A DNA stretch of 50,063 nucleotides, from positions 1 through 50,063 of the forward strand of contig CAMWSM010000011.1 of assembly GCA_947176915.1 (NCBI GenBank). The letters are read 5' to 3'. This stretch comes from an uncultured Porphyromonadaceae bacterium. Lineage in GTDB: Bacteria; Bacteroidota; Bacteroidia; Bacteroidales; Muribaculaceae. This document shows positions 33,880 through 42,110 of the stretch, one piece after another. A model generated the notes under the pieces. The model did no database searches and was not told the DNA's origin. It saw only the letters and a list, made by a program, of their open reading frames with translations. The position numbers and the translations under genes were made by a program. Position 1 is the stretch's first letter; the number at the start of each line of letters is the position of its first letter.

Positions 33880-33907
33880 TTTCAACTTTCAATTTTCAAC
33901 TTTCAAT
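33880..33907 (+). repeat. Heptanucleotide repeat TTTCAAY x4 ahead of the flippase gene
   Basis: Four perfect consecutive 7-mers alternate TTTCAAC and TTTCAAT and end 11 bases before the start codon. This is the same distance to the start as the three-unit copy before frr. Confidence 0.7.
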
Positions 33908-33918
33908 TTCAAAAAACC

Positions 33919-35439
33919 TTGGCTGGAATTAAATCATTGGCAAAAGACACTGCCGTCTACGGACTCAGCAGCATAATAGGACGATTCCTCAACTGGTGTC
34001 TTGTCCCCCTTTATGTCTACCTCTTCCCTTCGGAGGAATATGGCGTCGTAACATATCTCTATGGATTTACAGCTGTCGCTCTTGTCATCCTTAATTATGG
34101 CATGGAGACCGGCTTTTTCCGTTTTGCCAATAAGGAGGGCAATCCGGAGAGGGTCTACACCACAAGCCTCATTTCCGTAGGTTCCACTTCCCTGCTTTTT
34201 ATTGTGCTCCTAACCCTTTTCCTTCATCCTGTCTCCGCTGCCATGAAACTGCGGGGAATGGACCTCTTTGTATGGCTGATGGGGGTTACCGTGGCGATTG
34301 ATGCCTTTTCCAATCTCCCCTTCGCCTATCTGCGCTTCAAGAACAGAGCGTGGCGCTTTGCCGGCATAAAGCTCCTTAATGTCGGGGTAAACATAGGATT
34401 GAACCTGTTCTTTCTTCTCGCCTGTCCCGCGCTCATCAAGCATTCTCCCGGAACCATCAGCTGGTTTTATGAACCCTTGGGTGGAAAGGCTTTCGGCATA
34501 GGCTGGATATTCGTGGCAAATATTCTCTCCACTCTGATAGTCCTGCTATCCCTTCTTCCGGAACTCACCGGAAGAAGATATGAATTTTCCGGTGAATTGC
34601 TTCGACGTATGCTACGCTACAGCTGGCCCTTGCTGATCCTGGGGGTTGCCGGAATATTGAGTCAGAATATGGGGCAGCTTCTAATTCCATATCTTTTCAG
34701 CGGACATGAAGAGGAGGCTCGCTCAATGGTCGGCATATATGGAGCTAACATGAAGATTGCGATAGTCATGGTGATGTTCACTCAGGCATTCCGCTATGCC
34801 TACGAGCCTTTCATTTTCGCTCAGGCGAAAGGGGAGGGGGAAGGGAAGAAGCAGGCTTATTGCGACGCCATGAAATATTTCGTGATTTTTGGTCTGCTGA
34901 TTTTCCTCGGAGTGATGTATTATCTCCCCTTGCTGAAACATTTCATCTCCTCAGGCTACTGGTCGGGGTTGAGGGTAGTTCCTCTGATGATGCTTGCCGA
35001 ACTCTGTTTCGGAATATTCTTCAACCTATCCTTATGGTATAAGCTCACCGATAAGACCGAATGGGGGATGTATTTCTCCCTTCTATGTTTCCTCCTAATG
35101 TTAGGGCTCAATATATGGCTTGTGCCTGCGATAGGCATTCCTGACGGCTACATGGGCTCCGCATGGGCTGCCCTGATCTCCTACTTTATTGTCATGGTGG
35201 CAAGCTACTTTGTCGGCAGGCATTACTATCCCATACCCTATGAAATAGGCAGAATCTTCCGCTACTGTTTAGTGGCGGGAGTGCTATACGTTTGTGGCAT
35301 GTTTGCCGAAGACATTATGCCTATGTGGGCAGCCTATATAATCCGCGCCATCCTTCTCCTTGCCTATATCGGAGTGGTAGGTGCCTTTGAGAAAGTACCC
35401 CTCCTCACCCCCCTCCTTCGCAAATTAATGAAAAACTAA
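33919..35439 (+). CDS. Polysaccharide/lipid-linked sugar flippase (MOP superfamily)
   Basis: This 506-residue protein has about 12-14 transmembrane helices. The N-terminal SLAKDTAVYGLSSIIGRFLN is typical of oligosaccharide flippases in Bacteroidales. Pairs of helices and amphipathic loops such as RFANKEGNPERVYTTSL match the Wzx/MOP pattern. It probably moves lipid-linked glycan across the inner membrane. The best start is a TTG (giving M-A-G-I-K), because no ATG lies nearby and the reading begins at the expected first helix. It sits between two REP-like elements, not in a glycan cluster. Confidence 0.87.
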   Translation: MAGIKSLAKDTAVYGLSSIIGRFLNWCLVPLYVYLFPSEEYGVVTYLYGFTAVALVILNYGMETGFFRFANKEGNPERVYTTSLISVGSTSLLFIVLLTLFLHPVSAAMKLRGMDLFVWLMGVTVAIDAFSNLPFAYLRFKNRAWRFAGIKLLNVGVNIGLNLFFLLACPALIKHSPGTISWFYEPLGGKAFGIGWIFVANILSTLIVLLSLLPELTGRRYEFSGELLRRMLRYSWPLLILGVAGILSQNMGQLLIPYLFSGHEEEARSMVGIYGANMKIAIVMVMFTQAFRYAYEPFIFAQAKGEGEGKKQAYCDAMKYFVIFGLLIFLGVMYYLPLLKHFISSGYWSGLRVVPLMMLAELCFGIFFNLSLWYKLTDKTEWGMYFSLLCFLLMLGLNIWLVPAIGIPDGYMGSAWAALISYFIVMVASYFVGRHYYPIPYEIGRIFRYCLVAGVLYVCGMFAEDIMPMWAAYIIRAILLLAYIGVVGAFEKVPLLTPLLRKLMKN

Positions 35440-35444
35440 CCCCC

Positions 35445-35471
35445 GGGAGCCGGGGCAGTCCCCTGCCCCGG
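35445..35471 (+). repeat. REP-like hairpin element, copy 3
   Basis: GGGAG followed by CCGGGGCAG / CTGCCCCGG with loop TCCC, 6 bases after the flippase stop. It is the best-paired of the three close copies. Confidence 0.8.
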
Positions 35472-35490
35472 CCTGTTGACTCTACATGGG

Positions 35491-35541
35491 TTGAAAAGTG
35501 TGATAAAAACTTGTATTTTCGGATTGAAAAGTGTAATTTTG
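35491..35541 (+). promoter_or_regulatory. Direct repeat and promoter ahead of the DUF362 gene
   Basis: TTGAAAAGTGT occurs at 35491-35501 and 35524-35534, 33 bases apart (about three helical turns). The second copy touches a -7 box TAATTTTG (35534-35541), with CTTG 20 bases further upstream (35510-35513). This arrangement could be an operator. Confidence 0.45.
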
Positions 35542-35598
35542 GAGGGGTAAAATGGGTTGATCAATAGTTGCTGCTAAACCGAACATTAAACAGATGAA

Positions 35599-36555
35599 AT
35601 GAAAATGAAAAGAATTTATTCAACCTTGCTGGTAGCCCTCCTTTGCACGACGGCATCAGCACAGTCAAAGGTCTACATGACGCGGGAGATCTCTCCTGAC
35701 GCGCTTGTGAAAATCTACAAAGCTCTCGGTCGCCCCGCAGATGGCCATAGGGTGGCTGTGAAAATAAGCACCGGTGAAGATGGAAATCCCAACTATCTTA
35801 AACCTGATTTGATCCGAAATCTTGTTGATACCGTCCACGGAACTATAGTGGAATGCAACACCGCCTATGATGGTAAGCGCAATAGCTTTGAAGCACATTG
35901 GAACACTGTCCGTAAACATGGTTTTGATTCAATTGCCCCGGTTGACCTTATGGATGAGGAGGGACAAATGCGTATCCCTGTAAGAGACCGACGCCATATT
36001 AAATATGATATTGTGGGGAATCACCTTCCACGATATACATATATGGTCAATCTGGCACATTTCAAAGGGCATCCTATGGGTGGTTACGGCGGTGTGCTTA
36101 AGAATGCAAGCATTGGAGTGGCATCTGCTGATGGAAAGGCATATATACACTCCGGAGGAAAGCAGGACACTGTGGAAGGTCTTTGGAAAAATATCGCCGA
36201 GCAGGATGTGTTTCTGGAGTCAATGGCTGCGGCTGCCCAGGGTGTTGCCGATTATTTTGGCGATAATATCGTTTATATAAATGTGATGAACAATATGTCG
36301 GTTGACTGCGACTGCGTGGCTCATCCCGCAGGAGTGGAGGTTGCCGACTATGGCATTCTTGCCTCTACCGATCCTGTTGCCCTTGATAAGGCTTGCGTTG
36401 ACATTATTTTCAATATGACTGCTTCGGAGGGGAGCGATAATGCGCCGCTGAAGGAACGCATAAACAGTCGGCATGGTGTGCATACCATTGATCACGCAGC
36501 CGCTATAGGTCTGGGCTCGCTTGAATATGAAATCGTTGATCTTGATCAGAAGTAA
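35599..36555 (+). CDS. Secreted DUF362 domain protein
   Basis: This 318-residue protein has a signal peptide (MKMKRIYSTLLVALLCTTASAQ). The body matches the DUF362 family, with GHRVAVKISTGEDGNPNYLKP, the Asn/Lys/Gly stretch MVNLAHFKGHPMGGYGGVLKNASIG, and VDCDCVAHPAGVEVADYGIL followed by DPVALDKACVD near the end. Some family members carry ferredoxin-type Cys clusters; this one does not. Function unknown; family proteins are proposed redox or metal-cofactor proteins. It has its own promoter and terminator. Confidence 0.85.
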   Translation: MKMKRIYSTLLVALLCTTASAQSKVYMTREISPDALVKIYKALGRPADGHRVAVKISTGEDGNPNYLKPDLIRNLVDTVHGTIVECNTAYDGKRNSFEAHWNTVRKHGFDSIAPVDLMDEEGQMRIPVRDRRHIKYDIVGNHLPRYTYMVNLAHFKGHPMGGYGGVLKNASIGVASADGKAYIHSGGKQDTVEGLWKNIAEQDVFLESMAAAAQGVADYFGDNIVYINVMNNMSVDCDCVAHPAGVEVADYGILASTDPVALDKACVDIIFNMTASEGSDNAPLKERINSRHGVHTIDHAAAIGLGSLEYEIVDLDQK

Positions 36556-36599
36556 TTAGGAGCGTAAATTAAAGTAATTCTGCCGGACAAAGATAAGGA

Positions 36600-36630
36600 A
36601 GATGTATCAAAATTAAGATACATCTTTTTT
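36600..36630 (+). terminator. Rho-independent terminator after the DUF362 gene
   Basis: A 9-bp stem AGATGTATC / GATACATCT with an 8-base loop runs into a T-run. It lies about 45 bases after the stop. Confidence 0.88.
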
Positions 36631-36640
36631 CTTAATGCTT

Positions 36641-36665
36641 GGGAGGGGATTGCTCCGCAATCCCG
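36641..36665 (+). repeat. Diverged REP-like hairpin element, copy 4
   Basis: GGGAG precedes the stem GGGATTGC / GCAATCCC with loop TCC. The stem sequence differs from copies 1-3, but the GGGAG lead, the TCC loop and the position after a gene end are the same, so it may be a related type. Confidence 0.5.
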
Positions 36666-36711
36666 CTATGCAATAAGAAGGAAACATTACAGACTTTTAG
36701 TGCTGATGCAG

Positions 36712-38088
36712 TTAAAGCATTATAAGAATTATTGAAGCTACGGCGGCGGAAAGCAAGATGAGTAGGGAGATTTTCTCTCCGGTTGTGAAGAGGGGAGAGG
36801 TGCGTTGGTATTCACTGTGAGCTTTGAGATAGAATCCTATTCCGAGAAGGTAGAATATGGAGGTCATCATAAATTCCTTCAATCCTCCGGCGTATGCCAT
36901 CCATAGGCAGAACAGAGTGATGAAGAGACCGAGCAACTTCATTTTTCTGTCAGGCGCAACCTTCAATACAAATAAGCCTGTGAACAGATAGCATGGTATA
37001 ATCATCAGTCCTGTTATATGGAGAGAGGCAAGATAGACGTTATCTGCGAAAATCACGAGAATAAAGAATAGCTCCATAGCTATGCTGGAGGCTGCCAGTC
37101 CGTAGGCCGGCATTCCGTAGCGATTTGTTTTCCGGAAAGCTTTGGGAAAGATTTTGACAATAGATGCCTCGTAGGGCACTTGCGCTACAACCAATGTCCA
37201 TGCCACCCAGCCTCCTAAAAGGGATATAATCAGTGCGCAAATCACAAACCAATAAGCCCATTCGCCGCATATATCCCTCAGGATATACGCTACGGAGGGA
37301 TCCTGAAGTCCCGCAAGTCGGGCTTTCCCCATCAATCCGAAGCAGAGAAGGGAGATGGATATATAGAGAAGGAGGGAGATTATGAAGCCGGTTATGCCGG
37401 CTTTTCCTACATCACTGCTTTTCCTGGCTCTTGCCGACATCATAACAGCTCCCTCAATGCCGAAGAAGCAGAAGAGGGTAACCATCATGGTGTTTTTTAT
37501 CTGTGTTGCTATGCTCCCGTCGAGAGCGATACTGCCCCATATATCCTGATCGAAAATATCAAAACGGAAATAAAGAGAAAACACCACGATTATGAAGATA
37601 AGCATCACTATCTTCACGGCAGCTAAAAGGGTATTGATAAAATTGGCTGTCTTTATTCCCCGGCTCACGATAAAGAACATAAGCCATATCAGAACGGAGC
37701 CGAAAAGGATCGTCTGCCAGCTGTGTTGCATCAGCGAGGGGATGAAAGCCCCTACCGAATCGTTGAGCATTATTCCGTAGGTTACATTCGAGAAGGCGGT
37801 GCAGAGCCAGTAACCCCACGCTATGTTGAACCCGGCATAGTTGCCGAATCCTACTTGCGCATATTGATAAAGTCCGGCGTTGCATTCAGGATAATGATTG
37901 CTGAGCCATTTGAATGAATATACGAGAGGAAGCAATCCGATGCCTGTAATGACCCAGGCAAGGAAAGCCGGTCCGGCTGAGGCGCTGTGTGCCATATTTT
38001 GAGGAAGGTTGTATATTCCCACTCCCACAACAAGACCGAACACCAATGCCGTAAGACCCCAGAATCCCAGTTTTCCGTTAGATAACAT
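36712..38088 (-). CDS. Amino acid permease/antiporter (APC family)
   Basis: This 458-residue inner-membrane protein has about 12 helices. The N-terminal GFWGLTALVFGLVVGVGIYN contains the Gly-rich substrate-backbone motif of APC transporters, and FFGIEGAVMMSARARKSSDV is the typical helix 6 region. The pattern is that of basic amino acid/polyamine antiporters (arginine-ornithine or lysine type), but the substrate is not certain. It is a single-gene unit; the acetyltransferase gene upstream is 57 bases away and could be cotranscribed. Confidence 0.88.
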   Translation of the reverse strand: MLSNGKLGFWGLTALVFGLVVGVGIYNLPQNMAHSASAGPAFLAWVITGIGLLPLVYSFKWLSNHYPECNAGLYQYAQVGFGNYAGFNIAWGYWLCTAFSNVTYGIMLNDSVGAFIPSLMQHSWQTILFGSVLIWLMFFIVSRGIKTANFINTLLAAVKIVMLIFIIVVFSLYFRFDIFDQDIWGSIALDGSIATQIKNTMMVTLFCFFGIEGAVMMSARARKSSDVGKAGITGFIISLLLYISISLLCFGLMGKARLAGLQDPSVAYILRDICGEWAYWFVICALIISLLGGWVAWTLVVAQVPYEASIVKIFPKAFRKTNRYGMPAYGLAASSIAMELFFILVIFADNVYLASLHITGLMIIPCYLFTGLFVLKVAPDRKMKLLGLFITLFCLWMAYAGGLKEFMMTSIFYLLGIGFYLKAHSEYQRTSPLFTTGEKISLLILLSAAVASIILIML

Positions 38089-38145
38089 ATAGAATCGATT
38101 ATATTTATTCCAACGTTTTCCTGCTGACCTTGTTCATTCTATTTC

Positions 38146-38760
38146 CTATTCCCCCGCACTTCTCTCTACCGTACGTGCGAAACAAGCATCTCCTCCATCG
38201 ATGGTTTTGATTACCTTTGCCGGAAGTCCGCCGACAACGGTGCGGGGCGGAACATCTTTATTGACCACTGCACCTGCTGCAATGACAGCACCTTCGCCAA
38301 TAGTGACGCCTTGAAGGATGGTAACATTGGCTCCAATCCACACCTTGTCGCATATTTTCACCGGCGCAGGAATCATATCGGCGCGACGGTCGGGGTCCAT
38401 TACGTGATTGAGAGTAGCTATCACGCAGTTATGACCGACAAGTACATCATCACCGATGGTGATGCCCCCTTGATCCTGAAATTTGCATCCGGAATTGATG
38501 AACACCCGTTTTCCAATTCTTATGTTTTTTCCGCAGTCGGTATAGAAAGGGGGAAAGAGTGCGAAACTCTTGTGAATGTCAGTGCCCGTCAGCTCCGACA
38601 TCAAGGCAACGATCTCATCGTGGGTGTGATAGGCATTGTTTATCGCCATCGTGATGCGTATTGCCTCTTGGCTGAGCTCGTGCATTTTTGCATGGATAGG
38701 ACTTCCACCGGGAATAATCTCCCCTGAGTCCATTATATCAATGAATTCTTTTGTTGTCAT
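38146..38760 (-). CDS. Sugar O-acetyltransferase (maltose/galactoside type)
   Basis: A 204-residue left-handed beta-helix enzyme that moves acetyl from acetyl-CoA to a sugar. Hexapeptide repeats are clear ([52 protein letters not shown]). The catalytic His is in [14 protein letters not shown], equivalent to the LacA/Maa His. The N-terminal helical segment is of Maa type. It begins one base after a broken upstream reading frame. Confidence 0.92.
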   Translation of the reverse strand: MTTKEFIDIMDSGEIIPGGSPIHAKMHELSQEAIRITMAINNAYHTHDEIVALMSELTGTDIHKSFALFPPFYTDCGKNIRIGKRVFINSGCKFQDQGGITIGDDVLVGHNCVIATLNHVMDPDRRADMIPAPVKICDKVWIGANVTILQGVTIGEGAVIAAGAVVNKDVPPRTVVGGLPAKVIKTIDGGDACFARTVERSAGE

Positions 38761-38761
38761 A

Positions 38762-38956
38762 TTATTTATGTTTAATCAGATTGGACATGTTTGGCACACC
38801 GACCGGTTCCTTGGGCTGTGCGGCTTTTGAATGCGCATCTTCACCGAATTCCCGCGAATCGGCTTCCGAATCGATGATGAAGAGCATAGGTCGTGGTCAA
38901 TATCCTCAAAGGGATAGAAATACCGGCAGCCATAAAATTGCCATTGATTTCTTCAT
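38762..38956 (-). pseudogene. Possible broken short gene upstream of the acetyltransferase
   Basis: One frame reads MKKSMAILWLPVFLSL, a signal-peptide-like start, then TGA, two codons, another TGA. It continues with PRPMLFIIDSEADSREFGED ... and ends in SNLIKHK one base before the acetyltransferase ATG. Both halves look protein-like and share the frame, so this may be a gene disabled by two stops, or simply chance. A -7-like TAACTTTG (39004-39011, minus) lies just upstream. I cannot name a family. Confidence 0.3.
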
Positions 38957-39163
38957 GTCTTTTCTTTATAGATGTTCTATGTATATAACCAATTTACTGA
39001 TTGCAAAGTTAGTATGAGATTTCCATAATTACAGACCTATATTTTGGTAATGCTGACCTAAATCTCTGATGTATCATTACGCCTTTAATTTAGGGTGTCA
39101 TCCTTCTCCTTACTCAAAAACGAGTAAAAACGAGTAAAAACGAGTAAAAACGAGTAAAAACTT
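38957..39163. other. Intergenic stretch left of the defence operon
   Basis: The gap between the acetyltransferase and the defence operon is about 400 bases. Apart from the possible broken gene, the -7-like box at 39004-39011 and the tandem repeat at 39121-39160, I see no gene, integrase remnant or tRNA-derived att site in it. Confidence 0.5.
39121..39160. repeat. Tandem repeat (CGAGTAAAAA) x4
   Basis: Four perfect 10-bp units abut the 3' end of the last defence gene. They are preceded by TACTCAAAAA, so GAGTA also has an inverted partner. On the minus strand the units read TTTTTACTCG, giving repeated U-runs just after the stop codon, so it may act as an unusual terminator. Confidence 0.85.
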
Positions 39164-40858
39164 TTATGCCTCTAATTCTACTTTTCCTTTAGCCGTGATT
39201 AACCATTGCTTTCCACTCTCAGTCTTAATAAGTAAACCATCCGCTTGCATGGCTTTCAGCATATTTGAAACATGGTTTAATTTTTGGGATTTATTCATTC
39301 CTATAGGTAAACTTTGTTCTAATATATCAAGAGCATCACCTCGTTTAAAGCCAAATTTACCTGCATTGAGAGCTAATTGTAGTACCAGCTTCATAAGAGC
39401 TCTCTTATTAAGACCGGTCTCTTTAGTATATTTGCCAACTTGTTGTACATTACGGGCGACCGATAGAGCTATATTATATCTTGGAGCTCTTCCTTCAATA
39501 AGATTCTTTTCTTTCAGATGTTTAGCCGCTTCTTTAGTGATTGATTTATGGGTTCTTACAGCATCAAGCCATAGACACTCCATCAGACTTAAAGTGGGAT
39601 CGCTTTTCAATAGGTCAGTATAAGCATCGTCAGAAGAAATGCCATATAATGTCAGACTTACGGTCTGCGCTCTCTCATCAATCTCGTATTCCGGCATCGG
39701 GAAGAAACGCCGACGTTGTTCCTTAAATAGTTTCGGTATACCGCGACCGACAGTATCAATCATATTGAAATGAACCATTCCGTGTGCAAGACACTTGTTT
39801 CGATAATCTTTCTGAGGGCCTTTTTCATTTAACACTCTTTCCACAGTCTTTGGAATAAATGAACCACGATTACTATAATATAGAAATCCGTCATTTTCTA
39901 CCACTGTGATTCTTCCTTCAAGTGTATAATCCTGATGGGCGATACAATTATGAAGAGCTTCACGAATTGAATAATCTTCATACTGCTTCATCGTGTCGGG
40001 GAATAAAGTGCCTCCCGGCAACTCCCTCATTGTCTTGTTCCTAATCTTTGAAAATATCTTATCTACCGTCAAAATATAAGGAATGGAGAAATGTTCGTAA
40101 TCTACAACTTCGCCATCCTTATCCTTCCATACCCATGTAATCTGAGCATTTGCAGGATGGATTTTTTGAAGAGACAACGGTGAGCCTAAAAGTAATATAG
40201 CAGCCCGGGTAAGTTTGCCATCACGCATCATCTCACTGTGTGATAAGAATTCTTCTGTTGTCCACTCATCAACTTCACTTGCAGGCATTGTAGAGGAATG
40301 AACTTTTTTATACATTATTCGGGCAGTAGCCAATGCTAACTCGTCAAGGTCATCAATCGTAGCGTTCGGCACAATCTCCGCCGACCAGTCAGGTTCGGGC
40401 GTCTGATGCCGGATTTCATCCTGCTTTGACTGATTCAGCGGCTTTAGGCTCTCACCGTCGCGACCGTATGCAATTCCTTTCCACTTCATCACGATATTGC
40501 GCGGCGAAGCCGGAATCTTGAACATAAGGACGCGCTTACCCTCAACCTCTATCGGTACAATCTCGCGGAAAGTCTGTCCGTCAGTCGTATGCTGAGAAAA
40601 ATCGTGTTTGAGCTTATTAAGCGCACCCTCACCATCCTTGAAGGAAGTACCGACAACCTTATGCTTCTTCTCGTCATAGCCGAAAATCAGCCATGCGAAC
40701 TCCAGCCCGCGCAAATTCGCCTCATTGCTCAACGCCGAGAAATACTTGCCCAAGTCATCGAAGTCGAAGCTATTTTCCGCCTTCTTAAACTCCACCACCT
40801 CACTCTCAGGTCTAATTATGAGGCTATTGAAAATATTGATATACTGTTCTTTGTTCAT
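39164..40858 (-). CDS. AlbA_2/Schlafen-type ATP-binding protein
   Basis: About 564 residues from the chosen start MNKEQYINIFN (a longer ORF to 40912 would overlap abiH). The N-terminal AlbA_2 domain is shown by ESEVVEFKKAENSFDFDDLG, FSALSNEANLRGLEFAWLIFG and RNIVMKWKGIAYGRDGESL. A central GHKL-like ATPase-type region follows (DYSIREALHNCIAHQDYTL, GRITVVENDGFLYYSNRG, HGMVHFNMIDTVGRGIPKLF). The C-terminus looks like winged-helix repeats. Such proteins are often called transcriptional regulators, but many lie in defence islands. Last gene of the operon, 7 bases after abiH. Confidence 0.82.
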   Translation of the reverse strand: MNKEQYINIFNSLIIRPESEVVEFKKAENSFDFDDLGKYFSALSNEANLRGLEFAWLIFGYDEKKHKVVGTSFKDGEGALNKLKHDFSQHTTDGQTFREIVPIEVEGKRVLMFKIPASPRNIVMKWKGIAYGRDGESLKPLNQSKQDEIRHQTPEPDWSAEIVPNATIDDLDELALATARIMYKKVHSSTMPASEVDEWTTEEFLSHSEMMRDGKLTRAAILLLGSPLSLQKIHPANAQITWVWKDKDGEVVDYEHFSIPYILTVDKIFSKIRNKTMRELPGGTLFPDTMKQYEDYSIREALHNCIAHQDYTLEGRITVVENDGFLYYSNRGSFIPKTVERVLNEKGPQKDYRNKCLAHGMVHFNMIDTVGRGIPKLFKEQRRRFFPMPEYEIDERAQTVSLTLYGISSDDAYTDLLKSDPTLSLMECLWLDAVRTHKSITKEAAKHLKEKNLIEGRAPRYNIALSVARNVQQVGKYTKETGLNKRALMKLVLQLALNAGKFGFKRGDALDILEQSLPIGMNKSQKLNHVSNMLKAMQADGLLIKTESGKQWLITAKGKVELEA

Positions 40859-40865
40859 AATAAAC

Positions 40866-42110
40866 TTATCTTTTGACTTGAGGTAACGGTTCACAGAACG
40901 TTTTATTGACAACGCGATCGCGCATCAATTTCATATCAGTAAAATTACGGCAAATATTCTGCGCAATCTCCAGATAATTATCCGAGCCATCCTCTTTTTG
41001 ATAATAATACGGCTTTATAGAAACGCAATTCTTATGCTCAAATAACGTGTTAAGCAGAGTACGGTCAGAATTACCACAAGAATGTCCCATAATATACACT
41101 TGATATGGCGCAGATTCGATAAATCGTAGCATATTGCGGTAATTATCTGATTCTAAATACTTAATAGACTTAATATTTATCAAACATTCATTGTCATTCT
41201 GCTTTAGTAAATCTTTATAATCGTCATCAAGCTCATCACCATATCCAAAAACCACACTCGTTGGCGAGTATTGTATACCATGTATGTGATTGACACTCGA
41301 GACTTCTTTTTTATAGTTGTCGGCTACAGTGGTATAATTAAAATTAAGTAGCAGAATATGCTTTGGATAAATAATACTATTTAATGAATATCCATTATAT
41401 TCTGGTGGACTTTTGTAGTGTTTCTTTAAAATGTTGATATAATCTATAATACCATCAATTACACGTGGGTTGAGGCCATATTGAGATAGCAAGTCTCTAT
41501 ACTCATCTTTTTTTTGAAGAATGCCTTCAAGATAATTCCAAAAGGCACTTAATTGTGAAATACAGATATCATCCTTATTTATTGGAGAATAAATTTTCTC
41601 ATAGATTGTATTATTTATCAATTGAGGTTGTGAGAATTTGAGAAAGGTTAGGTATTCTATCAATAAACTTCGTAAGAAGTGTAAATGATCATTAAGCTCA
41701 GAAAGAGTATATTTGCAGTTGTTTGGATCATTAATGTATTTACATAAAAGATCATAGTATTCTCGTTCAATATCCACCCAACCTTTCGATTGTATGGCTT
41801 TACTAATTTGAGAAAATAAAACACTTTTATCCTTATATTCGCAGATATTAGGGTATTTCTTAATCTCATCTATAAAATCACGATAATACTTACTCTTTAT
41901 ACGATAATAAGAAAATGCAGCGTTCAAACTTCCAAGGCTAATCGTATCATTAAGAGTAACTGAAAAGAATGGGGTAGATTCATTCCTCTCATTACTGAGG
42001 AATATTTTTTTACCCATTTTATCCCAATACCAGTTTATGAAATCCTCATATCTTGTGGGGAGACCATGGGCTAAGTCAAAACCATTGCCTATTAGTACAA
42101 TTCTGTTCAT
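40866..42110 (-). CDS. AbiH-family abortive infection protein
   Basis: This 414-residue protein starts with NRIVLIGNGFDLAHGLPTRY, the hallmark of the AbiH family (phage abortive infection, first described in Lactococcus). LLNFNYTTVADNYKK and the His-Gly segments SVNHIHGIQYSP and VYIMGHSCGNSDRTLLN, also typical, follow. Mechanism not established. Its ATG overlaps the hsdR stop (ATGA), which points to coupled translation with the restriction subunit. Confidence 0.88.
   Translation of the reverse strand: MNRIVLIGNGFDLAHGLPTRYEDFINWYWDKMGKKIFLSNERNESTPFFSVTLNDTISLGSLNAAFSYYRIKSKYYRDFIDEIKKYPNICEYKDKSVLFSQISKAIQSKGWVDIEREYYDLLCKYINDPNNCKYTLSELNDHLHFLRSLLIEYLTFLKFSQPQLINNTIYEKIYSPINKDDICISQLSAFWNYLEGILQKKDEYRDLLSQYGLNPRVIDGIIDYINILKKHYKSPPEYNGYSLNSIIYPKHILLLNFNYTTVADNYKKEVSSVNHIHGIQYSPTSVVFGYGDELDDDYKDLLKQNDNECLINIKSIKYLESDNYRNMLRFIESAPYQVYIMGHSCGNSDRTLLNTLFEHKNCVSIKPYYYQKEDGSDNYLEIAQNICRNFTDMKLMRDRVVNKTFCEPLPQVKR

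Noticed and set aside
33880..33907. Possible CRISPR-like array
   Set aside because: Units are only 7 bases with no spacers. The window also has no cas genes, so this is a simple tandem repeat.
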